DNA from: Rubritepida sp.
Lineage (GTDB): Bacteria; Pseudomonadota; Alphaproteobacteria; Acetobacterales; Acetobacteraceae
Assembly (NCBI GenBank): GCA_007129145.1
Contig: SKWC01000081.1
Coordinates: forward strand, 1 to 6,250
Length of the DNA: 6,250 nucleotides
Direction: 5' to 3'
Part shown: one piece after another, positions 1 to 6,250 of the stretch
Position numbering within the stretch: the stretch's first letter is position 1
Layout of the letters: each line of letters begins with the position of its first letter
Notes under the pieces: generated by a model
Databases searched by the model: none
Seen by the model: only the letters and a program-made list of their open reading frames with translations
Told to the model about the DNA's origin: nothing
Made by a program: the position numbers and the translations under genes

Positions 1-1
1 C

Positions 2-661
2 TACCTCGAAGAGACCGGCCAGTGGGAGGAGACGATGGTGATCTTCACCTCCGACCATGGCGAGCAGCTGGGCGACCACTGGCTGCTGGGCAAGATCGGC
101 TATCACGACGAGAGCTTCCGCATCCCGCTGGTCATCAAGGATGCCGGCCAGAACCCCCGTGCGGGCGAGGTCGAGGCGGCCTTCACCGAAAGCGTGGACG
201 TGATGCCCACCATCCTCGCCGCGCTGGGCGGTGAGATCCCGCGCGCCTCGGACGGGCATGACCTGCTGCCGCTGGTGCACAGCGGCCCGCCCGCCGGGTG
301 GCGGCGCTTCGCCTTCACCGAATACGATTTCCGCGACGTCTTCTACTCGATGCCGCAAAGCGCGCTCGGGCTGGCGCTGGACGATTGCGCGCTCTGCTGC
401 GTGCAGGACGAGCACTTCAAATACGTCCATTTCTCCGGCCTCCCGCCGCTGTTCTTCGACCTGCAGCGCGACCCGCGGATGTTCCACAACCTCGCGGACG
501 ACCCGGCCCATGCCGCGCTGGTGCGCGACTGGGCGCAGCTCGCGCTGTCGCACCGCATGCGCCACGCCGAGCGCACCCTGACCCATTTCCGCGCCACGCC
601 CGCCGGGCTGGAGGCGCGCCATCCCACGCCGCCCGCGGCCCTGCCGCTGGCCGCGCAATGA
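2..661 (+). CDS. Sulfatase / phosphonate monoester hydrolase family enzyme, C-terminal part (5' end outside window)
   Basis: The reading frame is open from the left edge and ends at TGA 659-661, giving 219 residues; the N-terminal half, with the nucleophile Cys/Ser, is missing. Seen: the alkaline-phosphatase-superfamily metal motif TSDHGEQLGDH, with Asp18 and His19 (visible numbering, codons 53-58), followed by WLLGK with Lys31 (codon 92-94). The Asp-His pair and the Lys 13 residues after the Asp match, from memory, Asp324/His325/Lys337 of Rhizobium phosphonate monoester hydrolase. The following DES-RIPLVIKD, the SVDVMPT segment and the late HFKYVHF and FFDLQRDP stretches are also typical of this group. 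Known members are promiscuous hydrolases of phosphonate mono-esters, phosphodiesters and sulfate esters, usually about 500-550 aa, so roughly 300 residues lie upstream. The stop lies 20 nt before SBP1, so the gene is probably in the same operon. Family assignment is secure; the substrate is not. Choline-sulfatase or arylsulfatase are less likely alternatives. Confidence 0.9.
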   Translation, partial: YLEETGQWEETMVIFTSDHGEQLGDHWLLGKIGYHDESFRIPLVIKDAGQNPRAGEVEAAFTESVDVMPTILAALGGEIPRASDGHDLLPLVHSGPPAGWRRFAFTEYDFRDVFYSMPQSALGLALDDCALCCVQDEHFKYVHFSGLPPLFFDLQRDPRMFHNLADDPAHAALVRDWAQLALSHRMRHAERTLTHFRATPAGLEARHPTPPAALPLAAQ

Positions 662-665
662 TCCC

Positions 666-673
666 GGAGAGAG
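666..673 (+). promoter_or_regulatory. Ribosome binding site of SBP1
   Basis: GGAGAGAG lies 8 nt before ATG 682. This decides the start of SBP1 in favour of ATG 682 over the in-frame ATG 658, which overlaps the hydrolase stop and would put seven charged or polar residues (IPERDPA) before the signal peptide. Confidence 0.7.
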
Positions 674-681
674 ATCCCGCC

Positions 682-2304
682 ATGATCACCCGCCGTTCCC
701 TCCTGGCGACGCCGCCCGCCCTGCTGGCCGCCCCATTGGCCGCGCCCGCCCTCGCGCAATCCGACCAGCGGCCCTCGATCACCGTCGCGGTGCAGAAGGT
801 GGTGAACTCCAACACGCTGGAGGTGCTGCGCGAGCAGTCCAACGTGGGCGAGCGCGTCTTCTTCTCCTCGCTGTGGGAGGGGCTGATCAGCCGCAACTGG
901 ATGGGCAACCTCGAAAGCGTGCCCGGCCTCGCCACCGCCTGGCGGCGCATCGACGACCGCACGGTGGAACTCGACCTGCGGCAGGGCGTGCGCTTCCACA
1001 ACGGCGATCTGATGACCGTCGAGGATGTGGTCTTCACCTTCGGCCGCGAGCGCATGTTCGGCGGCGGGGAACAGGCGGCGAATGTGCCGCTGTTCGAGAG
1101 CATTCCCGCCTCCGGCGGCAGCAAGGAGCCCCCGCCCGAGGTGCCCGCGGTGGCGCGCCGCATCTGGCCGGCGCTGGAGCGCGTGGAGATCGTCAACGCG
1201 ACCACGGTGCGCTTCGTCAACCGCACGCCCGACGTGACCATGGAAGGGCGGCTGGCGCGCTACGGCAGCGACATCATCTCGCGCCGCGGCTTCTCGGAGA
1301 CCGCGACCTGGCTGGACTGGGCGCGCAAGCCCATCACCACCGGCCCCTACATGGTGGCGGAATTCCGCCCCGACGTGTCGCTGACGCTGGTCGCGCATGA
1401 CGCCTACTGGGGCGGCCGCCCGCCGCTGCGCCAGATCCGCTTCATCGAGGTGCCGGAGGTCTCCAGCCGCATCAATGGCCTGCTGTCGGGCGAATACACC
1501 TTCGCCTGCGACATCCCGCCCGACCAGATCCCGGGGATCGAGCGCAACCGCGCCTTCGAGGTGCAGGGCGGCACCATCCTGAACCACCGCCTGTCCTGCT
1601 TCGACCAGAACCACCCGCAGATGCGCGACGCCCGCGTGCGCCGCGCGCTGACGCACTCCATCGACCGCCAGGCGATCGTGGACAGCCTCTGGGCCGGCCG
1701 CACCGTCGTCCCGCACGGGCTGCAGTGGGAATACTACGGCGAGATGTTCCACGCCGACTGGTCGGTTCCCGCCTATGACCCGGCCGAGGCGCGCCGCCTG
1801 CTGCGCGAGGCCGGCTACCGCGGCGATCCGATCCCCTACCGCCTGCTGGCCGGCTACTACACCAACCAGAACGCCACCGCGCAGATCCTGGTCGAGATGT
1901 GGCGCCAGGTCGGGTTGAACGTGCAGATCCAGACCGTCGAGAACTGGGCACAGGTGTTCGACCGCGGCACCCAGCGCGGCATCCGCGACTGGTCGAACAG
2001 CGCGCCCTTCAACGACCCCGTCTCCTCGCTGGTGAACCAGCATGGGCCGCGCGGCCAGCAGCAGCAGATCGGCGAATGGACCAACGCCGAGTTCAACACG
2101 CTCTCGGAAGTGCTGGAGACCAGCACCGACCGCGCGCGGCGCCGCCAGGTGTTCCGCCGCATGCTCGAGATCGCCGAGCGCGAGGACCCGGCCTTCACCG
2201 TGCTGCACCAGAACGCGACCTTCACCGGCAAGCGCCGCGAGACGCCGTGGCGCGCCAGCCCGGCCTTCGCGATGGAGTTCCGCACCATGAACTGGGGCGC
2301 CTGA
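682..2304 (+). CDS. ABC transporter substrate-binding protein, family 5 (peptide/nickel/opine type), SBP1
   Basis: This encodes 540 residues from ATG 682, chosen because of the upstream GGAGAGAG and because it starts directly at a signal peptide. The N terminus has TRRSLL (residues 3-8), a twin-arginine-like motif, then an Ala/Leu/Pro-rich stretch and a likely cleavage site after A23-L-A25. There is no lipobox Cys, so the product should be a soluble periplasmic receptor. The family 5 signature region lies at about residues 91-120 (DDRTVELDLRQGVRFHNG, then EDVVFTF). Later family hallmarks are TGPYMVAEFRPD, EVPEVSSRI, RRALTHSIDRQAIV and AEARRLLREAGYRG. Length is normal for DppA/OppA-like proteins. 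In such importers the protein captures ligand and delivers it to the permease pair. The ligand is unknown: the Asp that holds the peptide amino terminus in DppA appears to be Ser440 here, judged by eye. It ends in NWGA, 3 nt before SBP2, and is paralogous to both following genes. Confidence 0.93.
   Translation: MITRRSLLATPPALLAAPLAAPALAQSDQRPSITVAVQKVVNSNTLEVLREQSNVGERVFFSSLWEGLISRNWMGNLESVPGLATAWRRIDDRTVELDLRQGVRFHNGDLMTVEDVVFTFGRERMFGGGEQAANVPLFESIPASGGSKEPPPEVPAVARRIWPALERVEIVNATTVRFVNRTPDVTMEGRLARYGSDIISRRGFSETATWLDWARKPITTGPYMVAEFRPDVSLTLVAHDAYWGGRPPLRQIRFIEVPEVSSRINGLLSGEYTFACDIPPDQIPGIERNRAFEVQGGTILNHRLSCFDQNHPQMRDARVRRALTHSIDRQAIVDSLWAGRTVVPHGLQWEYYGEMFHADWSVPAYDPAEARRLLREAGYRGDPIPYRLLAGYYTNQNATAQILVEMWRQVGLNVQIQTVENWAQVFDRGTQRGIRDWSNSAPFNDPVSSLVNQHGPRGQQQQIGEWTNAEFNTLSEVLETSTDRARRRQVFRRMLEIAEREDPAFTVLHQNATFTGKRRETPWRASPAFAMEFRTMNWGA
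2294..2297 (+). promoter_or_regulatory. Probable ribosome binding site of SBP2 inside the end of SBP1
   Basis: GGGG lies 10 nt before ATG 2308. It is formed by the Trp-Gly codons of the terminal NWGA of SBP1. It is a weak match to Shine-Dalgarno, so translational coupling from SBP1 probably matters too. Confidence 0.4.
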
Positions 2305-2706
2305 GCCATGGACCGCCGCCACTTCCTGGCCCTGCCCGCCGCCGCCCTCGCGGCGCCGGCGGTGGCCCGCGCCGAGACCCGTCCGCAGGTGACGGTCGCG
2401 GTGCAGAACATCTCGACCTCCAACACGCTGGAGATGGCGCGCGAGCAGTCGAACGTCGGCACGCGCATCTTCCGCAACTTCGTCGAGCCCCTGGTGGACA
2501 CCGACTGGGTGGGCGACATGTCGCTGCGGCCCGGCCTGGCCACCGCCTGGCGGCGCATCGACGACCATGTGGTCGAGTTCGACCTGCGCGAGGGCGTGAC
2601 CTTCCACAACGGTGATCCCTTCACCGCCGAGGAGGTCGCGTTCACCTTCAGCAACCACCGCCTGTGGGGTGGCGAGGGCGTGCGCGAGGTGCCGCCGGCG
2701 GTGGCG

Positions 2707-2709
2707 TAG
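2707..2709 (+). other. In-frame amber stop (TAG) inside SBP2
   Basis: The context is GCG TAG AAC. In an ungapped alignment counted back from the conserved Arg-Arg of PAVARR (SBP1) and LAVARR (SBP3), the stop falls opposite the Ala of AVARR in both paralogues. It lies in a variable loop, so the pre-mutation residue cannot be read from the paralogues. It could arise from Gln, Glu, Lys, Trp, Ser, Leu or Tyr codons by one substitution. Confidence 0.95.
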
Positions 2710-3856
2710 AACGCCCGCCGCGCCTTCCCCGGCTTCGAGCGCATGGAGGTGATCAACCCGCACCGCATCCGCTACGTCAGCAGCGTCCCCGACATCCTGA
2801 TCGAGGGGCGGATGGCGCGCACCATCGCGGTCATCGCCAACCGCCGCGGCTTCATGGACGCGCCATCCTGGATGGATTGGGCGCGCCGCCCCATCGGCAC
2901 CGGCCCCTACCGCATCGCCGAGTTCCGCCCCGACCAGATGCTGGTGATGGAGGCGCATGACGACCACTGGCAGGGGCCGCCTCCGATCCGCCGGCTGCGC
3001 TTCGCGGAGGTGCCGGAAGTCTCCTCGCGCATGAACATGCTGTTCTCGGGCGAGGTGGACTTCGCCTCGGACATCCCGCCCGACCAGATCGAGGCGGTGG
3101 AGCGCGATCCGCGCTTCGAGATCGCCGGCGGGCCGATCAACAACACCCGCTACATCGTGTTCAACAAGGCGCATCCCGTGCTGGCAAACCCGCTGGTCCG
3201 CCGCGCCATGAGCCACGGCATCGACCGCGAGGCGATCATCGCCGCGCTGTGGGGCGGGCGCACGGTCGTGCCGCGCGGCCTGCAGTGGGAATTCTACGCC
3301 GAGATGTACCTGCGTGACATCGAGGCACCCGCCTACGATCCCGCCGAGGTGCGCCGCCTGCTGCGCGAGGCCGGCTATCGCGGTGAGCCGATCCCGTATC
3401 GCGTGCTGAACAACTACTACACCAACCAGACCGCGACCTCGCAGATCGTGACCGAGGGCTGGCGCGCGCTCGGCATCAACATCCAGATGCAGATGGTCGA
3501 AAACTGGAGCCAGATCAACGGCGGCGCGCCCGAGAGCCGCGGCGTGCACGACTGGTCGGCCTCGGCCGTCGTGAACGACCCCGCCATCCAGATGTCGGGC
3601 ACCTGGGGGCGCACCGGCGCCCCCTGGCTGCGCCACCAGTACCAGAATGAGGAGTTCGGCACGCTGGCCGCCGAGCTTGAGACCAGCACCGACCGCCCGC
3701 GCCGCGTCCATGTCTGGCGGCGCATGCTCGAGATCATCGAGCGCGAGGACCCCGGCTACGTCGTCCTGCACCGCAACGCCAACTTCACCGCCAAGCGACG
3801 CGACATCGCCTGGCGTCCCGCCCAGTCCTTCGTGATGGACTTCCGCAGCAGCAACT

Positions 3857-3862
3857 GGGGAG
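3857..3862 (+). promoter_or_regulatory. Ribosome binding site of SBP3 inside the end of SBP2
   Basis: GGGGAG is formed by the Trp-Gly-Ala codons that end SBP2. It sits 1 nt before ATG 3864 but 10 nt before ATG 3873. Its spacing therefore favours the second ATG as the main start, while ATG 3864 overlaps the SBP2 stop (ATGA). Confidence 0.55.
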
Positions 3863-3863
3863 C

Positions 3864-5474
3864 ATGAAACCCATGCGCCGTCGTGACCTTGCCCTTCTTC
3901 CCGCCTTCGCACTCTCGGCGCCGGCCCTCGTGCGCGCCGATGAGCGCCGCACGCTGACCATCGCGGTGCAGAAGATCTCGAACTCCAACACGCTCGAAAC
4001 CCCGCGCGAGCAGTCCAATGTCGGCTTCCGCCTCTCGCCCCTCTACGCCGAGGAACTGATCGGCACGAACTGGACCGGCGACATGGGCCGGCGGCCCCTG
4101 CTGGCCACCGAATGGCGCCGCATCGACGACCGCACGGTGGAGTTCGAGCTGCGCCAGGGCGTGAAGTTCCACGACGGCCGCACCATGACGGCCGAGGACG
4201 TGGCTTTCTCGATTGGCGGCGCGCGGCTGTTCGGCACCGGCCAGGCCCGCACCGCCGGCACCGGCATCACCGCCGGCCAGGACAGCCTGGAGCCGCAGCC
4301 CGAGGTGCTGGCCGTGGCACGCCGCACCTTCCCCGGGCTGGAGCGCGTCGAGGTGGTGCGCGAGGGGGTGGTGCGCTTCGTCAACCGCACGCCCGACGTC
4401 ACCATCGAGGGCCGCCTGCAGCAGAATGTGGGCGTCGTGCTCTCGCAGGCCGCCTTCCAGGGCTCGCAGAACTGGCTGGCCTGGGCCCGCGCACCCGTCG
4501 GCACCGGCCCCTACCGCATCGCGGAATTCCGCCCCGACCAGTCGCTGACCTTCGAGGCGCATGACGACTACTGGGGCGGCCGCCCACCGGTGCGCCAGAT
4601 CCGCTTCATCGAGGTGCCGGAGGTGTCCTCGCGGCTCAACGCGCTGTTCGCGGGCGAGGTGGACTTCGCCACCGACATCCCGCCCGACCAGATCACGGCG
4701 GTGGAGCGCAACGCCCGCTTCGAGGCGCTGGGCAGCGCCATCAACAACATCCGCATCATCGTGATGGACAAGAACCATGCGGTGCTGCGCAACCCGCTGA
4801 TCCGCCGCGCCATGACCCATGCGATCGACCGGCAGGCCATCGTGGACAGCCTGTGGGCCGGCCGCACCGAGATCCCGCGCGGGCTGCAGCTGGAATTCTT
4901 CGGCGACATGTACATCCAGGATTGGGACAATCCCGCCTATGATCCGGCCGAGGCGCGCCGCCTTCTGCGCGAGGCCGGCTACCGCGGCGAGCCCATCCCC
5001 TACCGCGGGCTGAACAACTACTACGTCAACCAGACCGCCAACTCACAGGTGCTGGTCGAGATGTGGCGCGCGGTCGGGCTGAACATCCAGTTCCAGATGA
5101 TGGAGAACTGGAGCCAGATCCAGGAGCCGGGGCCCACGCGGGCGGTGCGCGACTGGTCCAACACCCATGTGTTCAGCGACCCCGTCGGTTCGCTGGCGCG
5201 CGCCATGGCGCCGGGCGGGCCGCTGCAGCGCAACGGCGAATGGTCGAACGAGGAGTTCAACACCCTCTCGCGCGAGCTGGAATCCTCGACCGACATGGGC
5301 CGCCGGCGCGTGGTGTTCCGCCGCATGCTCGAGATCATCGAGCGCGAGGACCCGGGCTACATGGTGCTGCACACCGCGGCGACCTTCATCGCCAAGCGGC
5401 GCGACATCGCCTGGCGCGCGTCGCGCGGCTGGCCGATGGACTTCCGCGCCGAAAACCTGAGCTTCGGCGCGTGA
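3864..5474 (+). CDS. ABC transporter substrate-binding protein, family 5, SBP3
   Basis: This encodes 536 residues from ATG 3864, which overlaps the SBP2 stop by 4 nt. Starting at ATG 3873 would give 533 residues and better ribosome-binding-site spacing; both keep the signal peptide. The N terminus has RRRDLALL (residues 5-12), a twin-arginine-like motif, a hydrophobic Ala/Leu stretch and likely cleavage after V23-R-A25, with no lipobox Cys. The family 5 signature lies from about residue 88 (DDRTVEFELRQGVKFHDG, then AEDVAFS). Downstream are VRFVNRTPDVTIEGRL, TGPYRIAEFRPDQ, RQIRFIEVPEVSSR, RRAMTHAIDRQAIVDSLW and RRLLREAGYRG, much of it near-identical to SBP1 or SBP2. It ends in FGA rather than NWGA. 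The role is as for SBP1: a periplasmic receptor for a Dpp/Opp-type importer, ligand unknown. If SBP2 is truly broken, this gene could lose part of its translational coupling. Confidence 0.93.
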   Translation: MKPMRRRDLALLPAFALSAPALVRADERRTLTIAVQKISNSNTLETPREQSNVGFRLSPLYAEELIGTNWTGDMGRRPLLATEWRRIDDRTVEFELRQGVKFHDGRTMTAEDVAFSIGGARLFGTGQARTAGTGITAGQDSLEPQPEVLAVARRTFPGLERVEVVREGVVRFVNRTPDVTIEGRLQQNVGVVLSQAAFQGSQNWLAWARAPVGTGPYRIAEFRPDQSLTFEAHDDYWGGRPPVRQIRFIEVPEVSSRLNALFAGEVDFATDIPPDQITAVERNARFEALGSAINNIRIIVMDKNHAVLRNPLIRRAMTHAIDRQAIVDSLWAGRTEIPRGLQLEFFGDMYIQDWDNPAYDPAEARRLLREAGYRGEPIPYRGLNNYYVNQTANSQVLVEMWRAVGLNIQFQMMENWSQIQEPGPTRAVRDWSNTHVFSDPVGSLARAMAPGGPLQRNGEWSNEEFNTLSRELESSTDMGRRRVVFRRMLEIIEREDPGYMVLHTAATFIAKRRDIAWRASRGWPMDFRAENLSFGA

Positions 5475-6250
5475 GCGGGGCGCTCGTCAGCATCCGGGAC
5501 CTGGCCGTCAGCTTCGACGGCCAGCCCGCGCTGCGGGGCATCAGCCTCGACCTGGCGCCGGGCGAGGCGCTCGGGCTGGTGGGCGAATCCGGCTGCGGCA
5601 AGTCGGTCACCTGGCTGGCCGCGCTCGGGCTGCTGCCCGGCAAGGCGCGCGTGACCGGCAGCGTGCGGCTGGGCGGGCAGGAGTTGCTGGGCGCGCCGGC
5701 CGCGGCGCTGGAGAAGGTGCGCGGCGGGCGCGTGGGGATGATCTTCCAGGACCCGGCCAGCAGCCTCAACCCGGTGCACCGCGTCGGCACGCAGATCATG
5801 GAGGCGCTGCGCCTGCACCGCGGCATGGGCGGCGACGCCGCGCGCGCCGAGGCGCGGCGGCTGCTCGAACTGGTTGGCATCCCCGACGCGGGCCGGCGCA
5901 TCGACGCCTATCCGCATGAATTCTCCGGCGGGCAGAACCAGCGCATCATGATCGCCATGGCGCTGGCCGGCCAGCCGGAGCTTCTGGTCGCGGACGAGCC
6001 CACCACCGCGCTGGACGTGACCATCCAGGCGCAGATCCTGGACCTGCTGCAGGCGCTGCGGCGCGAACTGGGCATGGCGCTGGTGCTGATCAGCCACGAC
6101 CTCGGCGTGGTGGCCGACACCTGCCAAAGGGTGGCGGTGATGTATGCCGGCCGCATCGTGGAGGAGGCGCCGGTGGGGCGCCTCTTCGCCGGCCCGGCGC
6201 ACCCCTACGCCCAGGGGCTGCTGGGCGCGCTGCCGCCGATCGACGGCGAG
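5471..6250 (+). CDS. ABC transporter ATP-binding protein, DppD/OppD type (3' end outside window)
   Basis: The start is GTG 5471, whose GTGA overlaps the SBP3 stop; the frame stays open to the right edge, giving 260 residues. No clear Shine-Dalgarno is seen, so translation is probably coupled to SBP3. All nucleotide-binding motifs are present: Walker A GESGCGKS (38-45), Q-loop FQDP with Gln93, signature FSGGQNQR (151-158), Walker B LLVADEP with Glu176 (171-177), D-loop ALD (180-182) and switch His209 in ISHD. GRIVEEAP followed by HPYAQGLL (227-251) is the start of the C-terminal oligopeptide-transporter extension that marks the Dpp/Opp/Nik ATPases. The protein hydrolyses ATP at the inner membrane to drive import through a permease pair. 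Family members are usually about 320-340 aa, so some 60-80 residues are missing. A fused DppD-DppF protein of double length is also possible. Permease genes are not in the window and are probably downstream. Confidence 0.93.
   Translation, partial: MSGALVSIRDLAVSFDGQPALRGISLDLAPGEALGLVGESGCGKSVTWLAALGLLPGKARVTGSVRLGGQELLGAPAAALEKVRGGRVGMIFQDPASSLNPVHRVGTQIMEALRLHRGMGGDAARAEARRLLELVGIPDAGRRIDAYPHEFSGGQNQRIMIAMALAGQPELLVADEPTTALDVTIQAQILDLLQALRRELGMALVLISHDLGVVADTCQRVAVMYAGRIVEEAPVGRLFAGPAHPYAQGLLGALPPIDGE

Larger units (their letters stand above)
2308..3867 (+). pseudogene. Family 5 ABC substrate-binding protein SBP2, interrupted by an in-frame amber codon
   Basis: This is a full-length reading frame of 519 codon positions, with TAG at codon 134 (2707-2709). 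The frame is the same on both sides. Before the stop are DRRHFLAL (residues 2-9, a good twin-arginine motif), likely cleavage after A20-R-A22, and the signature region from about residue 85 (DDHVVEFDLREGVTFHNG). After it come GPYRIAEFRPDQ, EVPEVSSRM, RRAMSHGIDREAI, RRLLREAGYRG and a terminal NWGA. Both halves align end to end with SBP1 and SBP3, and codon choice stays GC-ending throughout, so decay is absent apart from this one codon. A CAG-to-TAG change would fit, but the original residue cannot be deduced. Terminated at the amber, only 133 aa would be made, an exported fragment without most of the ligand-binding fold. A restart at ATG 2743 (codon 146) has no clear ribosome binding site and would lack the signal peptide. 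Alternatives are a sequencing error, amber suppression or readthrough. Confidence 0.85.
682..5474 (+). repeat. Tandem array of three paralogous binding-protein genes
   Basis: Three directly repeated units of about 1.6 kb (starting at 682, 2308 and 3864) encode proteins that align over their whole lengths. Long perfect nucleotide matches remain: 34 nt between 1427-1460 and 4591-4624 (RQIRFIEVPEV region), 30 nt between 1206-1235 and 4370-4399 (VRFVNRTPDV region), and 27 nt between 1791-1817 and 3351-3377 (RRLLREAGY region). Outside these the copies have diverged clearly, so this is an old duplication series. The shared blocks could support recombination or gene conversion. Confidence 0.85.

Noticed and set aside
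386..400. Cys-Ala-Leu-Cys-Cys cluster in the hydrolase as a metal site
   Set aside because: It is an isolated CxxCC with no partner ligands, in a region after the active-site motifs; there is no support for metal binding.
298..681. Upstream extension of SBP1 into the hydrolase gene
   Set aside because: The extension is Arg/Ala-rich out-of-frame hydrolase sequence. The signal peptide and ribosome binding site place the start at 682.
2710..3867. The second half of SBP2 as an independent gene starting at ATG 2743
   Set aside because: It has no signal peptide and no clear ribosome binding site, and it is continuous in frame and homology with the first half. It is better described as part of one interrupted gene.
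343..3912. Minus-strand open frame of nearly 1190 codons across three genes
   Set aside because: Its codons are exact reverse complements of the + strand codons of SBP1 and SBP2. Minus stops would need TTA, CTA or TCA codons in those genes, which are almost absent in this GC-ending codon use. The predicted product is His/Ala/Arg/Gly-rich and resembles no family I know.
5357..6202. Minus-strand open frame opposite the ATPase gene
   Set aside because: The + strand here encodes an ABC ATPase with every motif in place; the antisense frame is open only because of GC-rich codons.

Overview
The window is very GC-rich. All genes lie on the + strand, are closely packed and use codons ending mostly in G or C. 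This composition, together with run-together arrays of family 5 substrate-binding proteins, suggests an alphaproteobacterium, possibly Acetobacteraceae (Roseomonas-like). No marker gene is present, so the placement is an inference from composition and gene style.

Layout: (1) positions 2-661 hold the last 219 residues of a sulfatase/phosphonate monoester hydrolase-type enzyme that begins upstream of the window. (2) Positions 682-2304 encode a complete exported family 5 solute-binding protein (SBP1, 540 aa). (3) Positions 2308-3867 hold a second paralogue (SBP2) that is full length and in frame but cut by one amber codon (TAG, 2707-2709). (4) Positions 3864-5474 encode a third paralogue (SBP3, 536 aa). 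(5) Positions 5471-6250 encode the first 260 residues of a DppD/OppD-type ABC transporter ATPase that runs off the right edge. Junctions are 20 nt, 3 nt, a 4-nt ATGA overlap and a 4-nt GTGA overlap. There is no room for internal promoters or terminators, so this is the interior of one operon. No gap exceeds 20 bases, and I see no RNA gene, insertion sequence or CRISPR array.

Likely working: the three binding proteins carry twin-arginine-like signal peptides without a lipobox cysteine, so they should be soluble periplasmic receptors. They would deliver ligands to a Dpp/Opp-type importer whose ATPase is the last gene here. The two permeases are not in the window and are probably downstream. The hydrolase may process the imported compound, for example by cleaving a phosphate, phosphonate or sulfate ester.

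The points most worth checking are the amber codon in the middle receptor, the triple tandem receptor set, its linkage to the hydrolase, and the way the last codons of SBP1 and SBP2 seem to supply the ribosome binding site of the next gene. I see no clearly novel system; it looks like a catabolic or uptake operon with an unusual receptor expansion.
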